From positions 558,001-622,000 of the forward strand of contig NZ_AEYF01000045.1 of assembly GCF_000292525.1 (NCBI RefSeq): DNA of 64,000 nt, given 5' to 3'. Below are positions 55,659-64,000 of the stretch, piece after piece (position 1 is the first letter of the stretch; each line of letters begins with the position of its first letter). The notes beneath the pieces were generated by a model. The model worked only from the letters and a program-made list of their open reading frames with translations. It had not been told where the DNA came from and did no database searches. Origin of the DNA: Rhizobium sp. CCGE 510. Lineage in GTDB: Bacteria; Pseudomonadota; Alphaproteobacteria; Rhizobiales; Rhizobiaceae. The translations under genes were made by a program, and so were the position numbers.

Positions 55659-56654
55659 TCAGGACTCCATTCGCTTGCCGAGGCGCAGCTGGATGAGGGT
55701 GAGAACCAGAAGCACCAATCCCATGAGAACCGATGCGGCCGAGGCCAGTCCGAACAGGCGCAGGTCGCTGCTGAAGGCCATCTGGTAGATGTACTGGACG
55801 ATGAAGCTGTTGGCCGTGCCCGGGCCGCCGCCATTGGTCAGAACCCAGGCCTCGTCGAAGATCTGCACCGATTTGATCATCAGCAGGATGAAGACGACGA
55901 GCAGGTTCGGGGCGAGAAGCGGCAGCGTGATCCTGAAGAGGGTGCGGCGCGGTGAAGCGGCATCGATCGATGCAGCCTCGTAAAGCTCCTTCGGGATCGC
56001 CTGGAGGCCGGCGAGCAGGATGAGGGTGTAGAAGCCCATATGGAACCAGACCGACACCACGACGACGAAGAAGCGCGACCAGCCGACGTCGAGCAGGAAG
56101 ATTTCAGGGGGAACGCCGATCATCTGGAAGAAGGCGTTGAGCAGGCCGTTGCGATCGAGGAACCATTTCCAGATCAGACCGATGACGACGGGCGACAGCA
56201 AGACCGGATAGAAAAACATCGCCCTGAAGAAGCCGCGTGCAAAGATCGCCCGATTGAGGATCAGCGCCGTGATCAGCGCCACCAGCAATGTGGCGACGAC
56301 GTTGAACCCCACGAACCAGAGCGTATTCCACACCGCCGTCCAGAACAGCGATTCCTGGCAGGTGCCCGGCTGCAGATAGTTGCCGCAGGAAAGCAGCGTG
56401 CGGAAATTGTCCAGGCCGACGAAGGGCCGCTCCGACACGAAAAGATTGGTGCCGCCGGTGAAGGCGTAGCCGACCGCGATCGCGATCGGAAGGAACGTGA
56501 AGATAGCAAACAGAACGAGATTCGGCGCCAGGAACAGCCATGGCATTCGTTTGCGACCGAAGATCCGCTCGATCACATTTATCGGGGCTTCGACCACCCT
56601 CATTGCCGTTTCTCCTGTCTGCGACAGCAATGCACCTGCTTTGAGAGCCGCCAT
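55659..56654 (-). CDS. sugar ABC importer permease, MalF/UgpA type
   Basis: A 331-residue permease with six helices. The first (LFLAPNLVLFAIFTFLPIAI) is preceded by a basic cytoplasmic segment, and the EAA coupling loop reads YEAASIDAASPRRTLFRITL. A cysteine-containing periplasmic loop (LLSCGNYLQPGTCQESLFW) follows helix 1. It starts one base after the ATPase stop. With the MalG-type partner it forms the membrane channel of a CUT1-family importer for oligosaccharides. Confidence 0.92.
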   Translation of the reverse strand: MAALKAGALLSQTGETAMRVVEAPINVIERIFGRKRMPWLFLAPNLVLFAIFTFLPIAIAVGYAFTGGTNLFVSERPFVGLDNFRTLLSCGNYLQPGTCQESLFWTAVWNTLWFVGFNVVATLLVALITALILNRAIFARGFFRAMFFYPVLLSPVVIGLIWKWFLDRNGLLNAFFQMIGVPPEIFLLDVGWSRFFVVVVSVWFHMGFYTLILLAGLQAIPKELYEAASIDAASPRRTLFRITLPLLAPNLLVVFILLMIKSVQIFDEAWVLTNGGGPGTANSFIVQYIYQMAFSSDLRLFGLASAASVLMGLVLLVLTLIQLRLGKRMES

Positions 56655-56655
56655 A

Positions 56656-57762
56656 TCAGCGCCTCCCCTGCCCGGGCCGCCGGGCGAAAGCCAGGCCGCT
56701 TTCGGGATCGAACAGATGAACCCGCCCCGGGGCGGCGTCGATCATGATGCAGTCACCCGGCGCCGGCGCGAAATGGCCGGGCTCATGAATGATGATCTGC
56801 TCGTCGTGGCCGGCAAGGTTGCCGTAGATATAGGTCTCGGTGCCGAGGCCCTCGTGATATTGGACGACGAACGGCAGGCCCTGCTCGCCGACGCGTGAAA
56901 AATGCGCGGGCCTAATGCCGGCAAAAACGGTTTTCCCGACTGCGATGCCGGCAGGATCGACATCGCTGACGATCTTGCCGCCGTTGTCGACATCGATCGC
57001 CACACCGCTTTCGCCGATAGCCGAGACCTTGCCCTTGATGATGTTCATGCGCGGCGAGCCGAGGAAGCCGGCGACGAAGAGATTGCACGGATGATCGAAG
57101 AGTTCCAGCGGCGCGCCGACCTGCTCGACCCGCCCGGCGCGTAGCACGACGATCTTGTCGGCCATGGTCATCGCCTCGACCTGGTCGTGGGTGACGTAGA
57201 TCATCGTCGTCTTGATCTCGCGGTGCAGCTTGGTGATCTCCGCCCGGGTCTGGACGCGCAGCGCCGCATCGAGATTGGAAAGCGGCTCGTCGAAGAGAAA
57301 AATGTCAGGTTCGCGCACGATGGCGCGACCGATCGCCACGCGCTGGCGCTGACCGCCGGAGAGTTGCTTCGGGCGCCGGTCGAGATAGGGTTCGATCGCC
57401 AGCATCCTGGCCGCCTCGGCGATCCGCGCCTCGATCTCGACGCGTTTGAACTTCAGATTCTCCAGGCCGAAAGCGAGATTCTTGCGGACGCTCATATGCG
57501 GATAGAGCGCGTAGGACTGGAAGACCATGGCGATCTTGCGTTCGGCCGGCGACAGTGCGCTGACGTCACGGCCTCCGATCGCGATCGCGCCGGAAGTGAC
57601 CTCTTCAAGGCCGGCGATGACGCGCAAAAGGGTCGACTTGCCGCATCCCGACGGACCGACGAAGACGACGAACTCGCCGTCCTTGATATCGAGTTCGACG
57701 TCGTGCAGGACCTTGACCGAGCCATACGACTTGTTGACGTTGGAAAGCTTCAGTTCTGCCAT
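56656..57762 (-). CDS. sugar ABC importer ATPase, UgpC/MalK type
   Basis: A 368-residue ATPase with Walker A GPSGCGKST, Q-loop MVFQSYALYPHMSVRKN, signature LSGGQRQRVAIGRAIV, Walker B IFLFDEPLSNLD and switch His in YVTHDQVEAMTMAD. A C-terminal TOBE/OB regulatory domain (about 240-368) is present. It overlaps the end of the GH28 gene by 13 bp, so it is coupled to the enzyme genes. It energises the two permeases encoded next. Confidence 0.95.
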   Translation of the reverse strand: MAELKLSNVNKSYGSVKVLHDVELDIKDGEFVVFVGPSGCGKSTLLRVIAGLEEVTSGAIAIGGRDVSALSPAERKIAMVFQSYALYPHMSVRKNLAFGLENLKFKRVEIEARIAEAARMLAIEPYLDRRPKQLSGGQRQRVAIGRAIVREPDIFLFDEPLSNLDAALRVQTRAEITKLHREIKTTMIYVTHDQVEAMTMADKIVVLRAGRVEQVGAPLELFDHPCNLFVAGFLGSPRMNIIKGKVSAIGESGVAIDVDNGGKIVSDVDPAGIAVGKTVFAGIRPAHFSRVGEQGLPFVVQYHEGLGTETYIYGNLAGHDEQIIIHEPGHFAPAPGDCIMIDAAPGRVHLFDPESGLAFARRPGQGRR

Positions 57763-59114
57763 GCCCCACTCCCATCGGGTGTCGTCGTTTCGAAGACGAC
57801 GTCTATTGCGTTCCAGCCTTGCGGCAGCGGTGTCGGCCTCGTAATCCGCACCTCGTTCATCAAAATTCCGGCAACCCCCGCCACGTAGACGGTCGGCATT
57901 CCTTCCGGATAGTCCTCAAGACCGATCACCCGCCCGTCCGCGCCACGCGTCCAGGCATTGGCGCGGCCGCCGCCGTCCGCCTTCGGGGCAAGATCGGCAC
58001 CCGTCGGGCGCAGGTCGTAGGATTGCGCGGTGCCGAGTTGCCCTGGCTGCTGGTCTAGGCCGATGCGTCTCAGCAATACGTTGCGGATGCCGGCCGGCGC
58101 GGCCGCAATCACGGTGATCGCCCCTTGCATCTGCCCGCTGACGTCCTCGACGATCAGGTTCTCGATGGCGCCCGCGGGGCGCTCGGTGACACGGTCGACG
58201 ACATTGACGGTCAGCGCCTCTCCGGAGCCCCAGAAGCCGTCGGGCGTCTCGTTGCAGTCTACTGCAATTCGCGAGAACCTCACGTTCGATATCCGGCCGC
58301 CGTCGCGGGAGAAGATGCCGAGCGCCCGGTTGGAAGATGAGATGCTGCAATCCTCGAACACGATGTTGGTGATGTCGCCATGCGTTTCCGTGCCGATCTT
58401 CAGCGCGCAGCTGAGGCTCTGAACGGCGCATCGGCGGACAAGAATATTCTCGCATCGGCCGATGGCGACACCATCAGGGCCGATGCTGGTCTTCAGGCAG
58501 ATGCCATCATCGGCCGTCGAAATCTCGCAGTCTTCGATGACGGCGCCGCGGCAGGCATCGAGCACGATGCCATCCGTATTGGGAAGGCGGCGGTCGTTTT
58601 CGATGGTGACGTTCCGGACTGCGACATTCGTGCAGTCGACGAAGTGCAATGTCCACATCGGCGAGCGGCTGATATGGACAGAACTGATCTCGACCTCGTC
58701 GCAGCCTTCGAAGACGACGACGCGAGGACGGAATTCGGCCGGGATAAAGGTCCCCACCGTCTCGTCGTCTCCAATGATGAAGCTCTCGCAGCCGGCTTCG
58801 ATGCGTCCAGGCCCGGTCAGGCTGATCCGCCGCGAGGCCCGCGCGACGATCATCCCGCGGTCCGATTTCTCGGCGATCACCGAAACTGTCGTGTGCCCGT
58901 AGGCGCTATAATCCGGAACGGGACGCAGGATCGCGCCGGCGGCCAGATGCAGGTCGATGCCGGATCTAAGCTGGAGCCCCCGGCAGATGTGGATACCGGC
59001 AAGCAGTTCCACCCGCCCGCCGCCGGAAGCCGATAGAGCATCGATCGCCGCCTGCAGGCGGGCCGTGTTGTCGCCATCGACCGCCTCAATCGAGACGAGG
59101 GATACCGCGCTCAT
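57750..59114 (-). CDS. GH28-family (polygalacturonase-type) glycoside hydrolase, cytoplasmic
   Basis: A 454-residue right-handed beta-helix protein. GH28 active-site blocks are NTDGIVLDA (Asn179-Asp181), TADDGICLK (Asp202, Asp203) and KIGTETHGD (His245 in place of the GHG loop), with NRALGIFSRDGG at the position of the RIK block. It has no signal peptide, unlike secreted polygalacturonases, so it should act on imported oligosaccharides such as (rhamno)galacturonides. It overlaps the GH105 gene start by four bases and the ATPase gene by 13 bp. Substrate is inferred from family and neighbours. Confidence 0.88.
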   Translation of the reverse strand: MSAVSLVSIEAVDGDNTARLQAAIDALSASGGGRVELLAGIHICRGLQLRSGIDLHLAAGAILRPVPDYSAYGHTTVSVIAEKSDRGMIVARASRRISLTGPGRIEAGCESFIIGDDETVGTFIPAEFRPRVVVFEGCDEVEISSVHISRSPMWTLHFVDCTNVAVRNVTIENDRRLPNTDGIVLDACRGAVIEDCEISTADDGICLKTSIGPDGVAIGRCENILVRRCAVQSLSCALKIGTETHGDITNIVFEDCSISSSNRALGIFSRDGGRISNVRFSRIAVDCNETPDGFWGSGEALTVNVVDRVTERPAGAIENLIVEDVSGQMQGAITVIAAAPAGIRNVLLRRIGLDQQPGQLGTAQSYDLRPTGADLAPKADGGGRANAWTRGADGRVIGLEDYPEGMPTVYVAGVAGILMNEVRITRPTPLPQGWNAIDVVFETTTPDGSGAWQN

Positions 59115-60205
59115 TGGCGACGGCCGTTTTCGAGGATGACCTCGGTCAGCAACAGCATGGTCAGCGCTTGGCCGTAAGGCGTCGGCACGTTCGGGATGCG
59201 CCGGTAAAAATCGAGATCGTGGCCCATCGGCGTGCCGTCCGAGACGCCGTGGACCACGCCCTCTTCGTCGATCTGCGCCAGTACCGCCGCAAGCGCACGC
59301 TCCGCATACGCCTTGTCGCTCTCATCGAGAATGCCGGCATCGACAGCGCGCAATATGCCATAGGCAATGCCTGCCGTGGCCGAGGTTTCCAGCGGCGACG
59401 AGGGGTCATCCAGAAGGGTCGTGAACATTCCGTCCGGCCTCTGGTACTGCTTCAGCGAGCGTACCTGGCTGACGAGAACGTTGGAAAGGAAACGCCGGTC
59501 CTTTTCGCCGAGCGTCGGAACGAGATCGAAGAGCTCGGGAATGGCGACGGTGATCCAGGCATTGCCGCGCGCCCAGAAGGCATTGGCGAAATTGTGCCGG
59601 CCGTTGAAAGTCCAGCCGTGATACCACAGCCCGCTGACCGGATCGGAGAGATAGCGGGTGTGGATCACGAATTGATAGACGGCCTCGTCGATCCAGTCGC
59701 TGCGCTCGCAAAGCACACCGGCTCGGGCAAGAAACAGGCAGGCCATGAACAGCGTATCGTCCCACAATTCGCCCTCATTCAGGCGCTCCTTGACGACGTG
59801 CTGAAAGCCGCCCTCCTCGGTCTTCGGCAATTCCTTGACGAGCCATTCGGCCCAGTCCTCGACGAGCGCGCGGAAATCGGGGCGGTCGACGTGCTGGACG
59901 AGGATTGCCAGCGGCAGCATCGGCGCCGTGCTGTTGATCTGGCGCGGCGGCAGGCCGCGTTCGATCTGGCCGGCATACCAGGCGACGAGCTCCTCGAGCG
60001 CCTTCCGGTCATTGGTCGAAATCGCCCGCCGCAGGAAGCCGTAGAGGCCGACGCCGACTTCCCAGTCCCATTCGTCGAACTGGATCCCGGAGGTGGAGCT
60101 TCCGGTCACCAGACCTTCCTTGATGCCTCTGAGCCGGCTGAAAGCCGTCGCCACCCGATCGATCGTCGTCAGGAGGGCAGCGTTGTCGACAGATGTAGTG
60201 TTCAT
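59111..60205 (-). CDS. GH105-type unsaturated galacturonyl/rhamnogalacturonyl hydrolase
   Basis: A 364-residue (alpha/alpha)6-barrel enzyme. The catalytic Asp region reads GELWDDTLFMACLFLARAG (Asp149/Asp150), with WEVGVGLYGF (about 48-57) and WARGNAW (211-217) forming the pocket, as in YteR/YesR. Such enzymes remove the unsaturated uronate left at the non-reducing end by pectate or rhamnogalacturonan lyases. It has no signal peptide, so it acts on imported fragments. It overlaps the GH28 start by four bases and lies 18 bp after the 840-residue unknown. Confidence 0.92.
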   Translation of the reverse strand: MNTTSVDNAALLTTIDRVATAFSRLRGIKEGLVTGSSTSGIQFDEWDWEVGVGLYGFLRRAISTNDRKALEELVAWYAGQIERGLPPRQINSTAPMLPLAILVQHVDRPDFRALVEDWAEWLVKELPKTEEGGFQHVVKERLNEGELWDDTLFMACLFLARAGVLCERSDWIDEAVYQFVIHTRYLSDPVSGLWYHGWTFNGRHNFANAFWARGNAWITVAIPELFDLVPTLGEKDRRFLSNVLVSQVRSLKQYQRPDGMFTTLLDDPSSPLETSATAGIAYGILRAVDAGILDESDKAYAERALAAVLAQIDEEGVVHGVSDGTPMGHDLDFYRRIPNVPTPYGQALTMLLLTEVILENGRRQ

Positions 60206-60223
60206 GCGGGAGAGCCCTATGCT

Positions 60224-62746
60224 TCAAGAGTAGAACGGTCCGTCAGTGCCGGCGCCGGAGGCCGCACTATCGTGGGTAAGGATCGGGTGCGGCTGATCAT
60301 GCGTGAACGGCCGGGGCGTGCCGGCAATCGAAAGACCGTCGGCATAAGAGAGAGAGATCGCCGGGCCACCCGGCGGCGTCAGCGCAACGCATTGAAGCGC
60401 AGGATCGAAGGAAACCGCGGTCTGGCACAGGCGTTCGCGAAATGCCTTGAAGGCGTCGTCATTGCCGCTTCCAACGATGGCCGCCCAGCCGCAGATCGGC
60501 CCATAGGAGCGCACCTCACGGCCGGCCGTCGGCCCGTCGGTCACCAGTTCCAGCCCGTTCGAGGCCCAGAGAGCGGAGAATCCCCTACCCGATCGCGCGA
60601 TGAGCCACTTGTCTTCGATGATGAGATCGTCGAGGCCGTCGCGGCCGATATAGGCGTGCGTCCAGGCATGCCGTGCGTCGCAAGTGTCTTCGATCAGCAG
60701 GGCGACGTCGCGATGCTGGGCAACGCGCGGCAGGATGCCGTTGCCGGCCCAATAGGACGGCCTTTGATTGCCCCAGGGGTCGTCCTCGCCAGGATGATTG
60801 ACCCACAACCTCGCCATTGGATGGCCAGCCAGCCTGATATCGAGAACATGCTGCTGGTGCCCCTTCTGGCCGGTCTTGTGATCAACGACCGTCGAAAGCT
60901 GCGCTGCCTCGTTCTTGAACAGCACGAGTTTGCCGCTCTCGAGCCCCTGGCTGTAGCGCGCTTCGACGCTTCTCCCCCGCGAAAGCGCGGCAAGCTCGGT
61001 CAGATCGGCGGGCGGCTCGTAGCCGCCGGCGCAAAACATCGTCAATGCAGCTACACCATTGTTGAGCCAGCCGGTACCGAAAGCGACCTGAGCGAAAGGC
61101 GCGAGCTCGGTCAGCGGGCCGGCGCGCAATTCCTTGTCGTAAGCGCGGCCCTGCGAGCCGGCCGGAACGCCGGCCAGCGTGTGCAGGGCAATCATCCGGA
61201 AGATCAGATCGATCTGACCGCGGGCGCGATCGGCAATCTCGCTTTCCGCCCAGCGCTCCAATGCGAGCAGGCCGATGAAATCGATCGGGTAATAGGCTGC
61301 CGAATTCCACTCCGCCAGGCCATGAGCCTCGACGCTGTCGAACCAGCGCCCGAGGCGCGCGACGGCGAGCTCCGCCTGTTGCCGCCCCGTTCGTCCCGAA
61401 GCCGAGAATATTGCGTCGGGCAGCAGAAGTCCGGCCAGCAGCTGGCTTGTGTGGAAGCAGAGCACGTGGTTCTCACTCCAGAACCACATCGCATCATTGC
61501 CCGGCTCATCGACCCAGTAGCGATAGGAAAGAATGGAGTGTCGGATGCGTTCGACCGTCGCCTCGGGCATCCGGTCGCCATGGGCGCCGAGCAGCCACAA
61601 GAGCGGCACCATGATGAAATCCGAGCAATCCTCCCGTGCATCGATCGAGGCGAGCGTCGCATCGACGATGCGCTCGAAGCTTTGCTGGTCATGATGGCCG
61701 GTTTCCATCATCGCGATCAGGCGGCCGGCGCGGTTGGCGCCGAAGCGGGCGCTGTACTCCAACGCGCGGCGCTTGCGGGCGGCAAGCGACGTCTCGGGCG
61801 GCAACGGCGAAATGCTGCTCATGAAGGCGGCATCGATGACGCGGGTGACCGAACCAGGGCCGGAGCCGATCGTCATGTGGATGCCGTGATAACCATCCGC
61901 AATGCCGCAGACATCTTCGGCGGTCAGACGGCTCTGATGGGCGCGCAGGGTCAGTTTCGAATGGGCGAGAACGGGCCGCTCGTGGCCATGGCCGACGACC
62001 TTGAGTTCCACCGGCAGGTCGCGCTCCGGCGCCGTGTCGAAGATGATCTCCAGCGGCTGGTTGACAAAGACGTCGCGAGCCGGGCGCACGCCGCGCGAAA
62101 GCGCTTCCAGCTCGCGCACCTCGTCCTGATCAAGCGATACCGGCAGCAGCACTGAGACCGGCTCCTTATCCAGCATTTCGAGCTCGAAGAACCAGGTCGT
62201 GTCGCGCTCGGCGAGGTCTTCTGTATGGACAAGGATCTCATTGTCGCCGGCGTCGAGCGGCAGCACTATTTCAGTAGCGCTTTCCAGATTGCGCTTGAAG
62301 GGCTCGAAGCGTACCGCCTCCTCGCCGTTGACCCAGATGCGAACGCCGCCGCAGGTCTTGAGCGCGAGATTGAGCGTGCGCGGAGCTTGGGTCCTGAACG
62401 TGCCCTTCAGCCATCGCCTGACATGCGTTGGCACATGCCAGAAGCTGGTAAACTCGACGCGGCGGTTCGAACCGGGGAGATAGAGGCTTTCGGTCGGCCA
62501 GGACGTGTCGGCGATAAGCGCCCGCCCTACCATGGTCGACCAGAAGGCCTTGCGGCAGGGCAGGTCGCCGACATCGACGAAACCGTTGATGAAGCGATAG
62601 TTCACGCGATCTTCGGCGAGCGCCGGATCGCCGGGAAAATAGCTGGAAATGAGGGCCGAAACGGCCCATGCCGTTATCGTCTGGCCCTCGGCCACGCTGT
62701 ATGCCGGCGCCATGTCGTCCGGCTGATTGATGCTTTCCGTTTTCAC
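60224..62746 (-). CDS. uncharacterised 840-aa protein, probable polysaccharide-active enzyme
   Basis: I cannot name its family. The first 330 or so residues look beta-rich, with a sugar-binding-like sandwich segment CGGVRIWVNGEEAVRFEPF. The middle (about 330-600) is helical with repeated W/H-rich motifs, notably WFWSENHVLCFHTSQLLAG (about 421-439) and AHGLAEWNSAAYYPIDFIG (about 474-492), reminiscent of the N/H/Y arrangement in (alpha/alpha)6 lyases and hydrolases. The rest is beta-rich. No signal peptide. GTG start with GGAGGAGG upstream. It leads the operon containing GH105, GH28 and the importer genes, and the paired palindrome lies 20 bp upstream. A role in pectin- or rhamnogalacturonan-derived oligosaccharide breakdown is inference. 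Confidence 0.8.
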   Translation of the reverse strand: MKTESINQPDDMAPAYSVAEGQTITAWAVSALISSYFPGDPALAEDRVNYRFINGFVDVGDLPCRKAFWSTMVGRALIADTSWPTESLYLPGSNRRVEFTSFWHVPTHVRRWLKGTFRTQAPRTLNLALKTCGGVRIWVNGEEAVRFEPFKRNLESATEIVLPLDAGDNEILVHTEDLAERDTTWFFELEMLDKEPVSVLLPVSLDQDEVRELEALSRGVRPARDVFVNQPLEIIFDTAPERDLPVELKVVGHGHERPVLAHSKLTLRAHQSRLTAEDVCGIADGYHGIHMTIGSGPGSVTRVIDAAFMSSISPLPPETSLAARKRRALEYSARFGANRAGRLIAMMETGHHDQQSFERIVDATLASIDAREDCSDFIMVPLLWLLGAHGDRMPEATVERIRHSILSYRYWVDEPGNDAMWFWSENHVLCFHTSQLLAGLLLPDAIFSASGRTGRQQAELAVARLGRWFDSVEAHGLAEWNSAAYYPIDFIGLLALERWAESEIADRARGQIDLIFRMIALHTLAGVPAGSQGRAYDKELRAGPLTELAPFAQVAFGTGWLNNGVAALTMFCAGGYEPPADLTELAALSRGRSVEARYSQGLESGKLVLFKNEAAQLSTVVDHKTGQKGHQQHVLDIRLAGHPMARLWVNHPGEDDPWGNQRPSYWAGNGILPRVAQHRDVALLIEDTCDARHAWTHAYIGRDGLDDLIIEDKWLIARSGRGFSALWASNGLELVTDGPTAGREVRSYGPICGWAAIVGSGNDDAFKAFRERLCQTAVSFDPALQCVALTPPGGPAISLSYADGLSIAGTPRPFTHDQPHPILTHDSAASGAGTDGPFYS

Positions 62747-62765
62747 AGATCGCCTCCTCCGCAAT

Positions 62766-62787
62766 CTAATGAAAATATTTTCATTAG
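62766..62787. promoter_or_regulatory. perfect palindromic operator, leftward promoter side
   Basis: A 22-bp perfect palindrome with arms CTAATGAAAAT / ATTTTCATTAG, 20 bp upstream of the GTG of the 840-residue gene. The core ATGAAAA-TA-TTTTCAT matches the site at 62910-62925. An even-length, AT-rich palindrome suits a LacI-type repressor, but the regulator is not identified. Confidence 0.8.
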
Positions 62788-62909
62788 CCTATTTGAGTGC
62801 GTAATTTTTGAAGATTGCCCAAAAACATCGCTATTCGCGTAGAAAATAGCTTGACGGGACGAATGTCAAGTATATGAAATTTGGTTATCGATGGCTAAGG
62901 CCGCGATTA

Positions 62910-62925
62910 ATGAAAATGTTTTCAT
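62910..62925. promoter_or_regulatory. second copy of the operator, rightward promoter side
   Basis: ATGAAAA-TG-TTTTCAT, seven-base arms, ending 12 bp before the binding-protein ATG and touching its GGAGG. It differs from the first site only in the central two bases. Binding here would block translation start and transcription of the binding-protein gene. Confidence 0.78.
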
Positions 62926-62937
62926 GGGAGGATGAAA

Positions 62938-64000
62938 ATGAAAACCTATCTTTCAGGGGCTTTCGCACTGGCGCTTGCCACCGTTTCTTTTGCATGGTCG
63001 AGCGTAGCCATGGCCGAAACCCAGACGATCACCTTTCTCTTCACCGACGACGACCAGGCTTACGTCGAGCGGATGGAAGCGCTGAGCAAGGAATTCGAGA
63101 CCGCGCATCCCGATATCAAGGTGAATTTCGTCTCGTCGGGCTATGATGCCGTCGCCAAGCAACTGCCGGTGCAGCTTGCCGTCGGCGAAGGCCCAGATAT
63201 CGCCAAGATCACCGACTGGCAGCTGGCGCCCTACTACCTCGATATGCGCCCCCTGATGAAAGATCCGGATGGATTCGCCAAGCTGCACGGCGACAGCCTG
63301 AATACGCTTCGTTTCCCCGGCGTCAACGATCCAAACTCGATCAACGGCTATGTCGCGTCACAGACCTTCAACCTGCCCTTCGTCAACAAGACGCTGTTCG
63401 AACAGGCTAAGGAACCGCTTCCGAAGTCGACCGCCACCCTGAAGGACATCGTCGAAGCGTCCGCGCGCGTCGCCAAGGCGACCGGTGCCCAGATCCCCTT
63501 CACGATGGACCGCTCGGGCCACCGCTTTTCCGGCGCGGCCTTCTCCTACGGCTCCAACTACGTCAAGGACGGCAAGTTCGCCTTCCCCGACGATGCCGCC
63601 AAGCACTACATCACCGATCTCTACAACTGGACGAAGGACGGCTCTTTCCCGAAGGAAATGTGGGGAGCGGCCGGCGGAACCCAGTACAAAAACATGGGTG
63701 ACGAGTTCGTCAACGGCAATGTCGTGACCTATATCGCCGGCAACTGGATGGTCAATCCGTTCCAGAAGAAGATCGGCGACGGCTTCGACTGGACGGCGAT
63801 CAGCGCACCCTGCGGCGATGCCGGTTGCTATGCGATGCCGGGCGGCACCGCGATCGTCGGCTTCAAGCGCACCAAGTACCCGCAGGCCGTCGCCTCCTTC
63901 ATCGAGTTCCTCGGCTCCGAAAAGGTCCAGCGTGAAATCGCCGAAAACTACGTCATCCTGACCGGCGCCGACATCAAGGACCCACAGTACAAGCTCGAAA
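62938..64000 (+). CDS. oligosaccharide ABC importer binding protein, C-terminus cut by window end
   Basis: The frame runs off the right edge with about 354 codons visible. A signal peptide (about 1-27, MKTYLSGAFALALATVSFAW..., cleaved near AMA-ET) is followed by a type I/II extracellular solute-binding fold: VERMEALSKEFETAHPDIKV, LPVQLAVGEGPDIAKITDWQ, NGYVASQTFNLPFVNKTLF, and the late segment AMPGGTAIVGFKRTKYPQAV. This is the CUT1 family of binding proteins for oligosaccharides. GGAGG precedes the ATG. It is divergent from the enzyme/permease/ATPase operon and shares its paired operators, so it is probably the receptor for those permeases. Confidence 0.9.
   Translation, partial: MKTYLSGAFALALATVSFAWSSVAMAETQTITFLFTDDDQAYVERMEALSKEFETAHPDIKVNFVSSGYDAVAKQLPVQLAVGEGPDIAKITDWQLAPYYLDMRPLMKDPDGFAKLHGDSLNTLRFPGVNDPNSINGYVASQTFNLPFVNKTLFEQAKEPLPKSTATLKDIVEASARVAKATGAQIPFTMDRSGHRFSGAAFSYGSNYVKDGKFAFPDDAAKHYITDLYNWTKDGSFPKEMWGAAGGTQYKNMGDEFVNGNVVTYIAGNWMVNPFQKKIGDGFDWTAISAPCGDAGCYAMPGGTAIVGFKRTKYPQAVASFIEFLGSEKVQREIAENYVILTGADIKDPQYKLE

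Noticed and set aside
59114..62155. A 1013-codon open frame on the plus strand opposite GH105 and the 840-residue gene
   Set aside because: It is antisense to two well-supported genes, rich in R/Q/H as expected for a GC-rich shadow frame, and matches no family.

Overview
The window is GC-rich DNA with strong G/C third-position bias, dense operons and GTG/TTG starts next to good Shine-Dalgarno sequences. Gene content (GlgE-TreS/Pep2-GlgB, a giant HAMP-array kinase, RND pumps, chemoreceptors, an oligosaccharide ABC operon, a rhizobial-type intergenic repeat) points to an alphaproteobacterium of the Rhizobium leguminosarum/etli kind. The mix of accessory metabolism, regulators and decayed insertion sequences suits a large plasmid or chromid. 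That replicon call is inference; no replication or housekeeping gene is present.

Layout. 0-2 kb: alpha-glucan/trehalose genes (malQ start, treZ). 2.1-2.75 kb: ParD/ParE-type toxin-antitoxin pair. 2.8-10.5 kb: two-gene signalling operon with a REC-kinase-REC protein and a 2007-residue kinase carrying ten 92-residue HAMP-linker repeats. 10.7-12.3 kb: divergent genes for two small unknown proteins and a dehalogenase-like hydrolase. 12.4-15.3 kb: FecBCD-type ABC importer. 15.3-18.75 kb: Lrp/AsnC regulator divergent from an aromatic-type aminotransferase and a ThDP enzyme. 18.8-27.5 kb: glgE-treS/pep2-glgB operon. 27.7-30.9 kb: a secreted small protein, an MBL hydrolase, a kinase-like phosphotransferase and CorA. 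31.3-36.1 kb: chemoreceptor, NCS1 permease and a frameshifted lipoprotein hydrolase. 36.2-42.2 kb: RND efflux operon with two adaptors and a divergent TetR gene with a clear operator. 42.4-46 kb: LacI, AraC and ROK regulators. 46-52 kb: a scar zone with an IS6-type transposase relic, a possible toxin tail, a PAS-GGDEF-EAL gene split by a complete IS481-family element, and an AraC relic. 52-54 kb: a second chemoreceptor. 54.6-64 kb: a pectin/rhamnogalacturonan-type oligosaccharide uptake and hydrolysis cluster.

How genes work together. TreS/Pep2 makes maltose-1-phosphate from trehalose/maltose, GlgE polymerises it, GlgB branches the glucan, and TreZ (with TreY, not seen here) and MalQ return glucan to trehalose and glucose. 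In the 54.6-64 kb cluster an imported oligosaccharide is taken up by two permeases, an ATPase and a divergently encoded binding protein. It is probably cleaved in the cytoplasm by GH28, GH105 and an 840-residue protein of unknown function. Two matching palindromes in the divergent promoter region look like the shared operator.

The most interesting items are the 840-residue protein in that operon with its twin operators, the IS481 insertion whose transposase stop codon is supplied by the target duplication, the HAMP-repeat array, and GlgE with an added degenerate amylase-like domain. No CRISPR array, tRNA or rRNA gene was seen.
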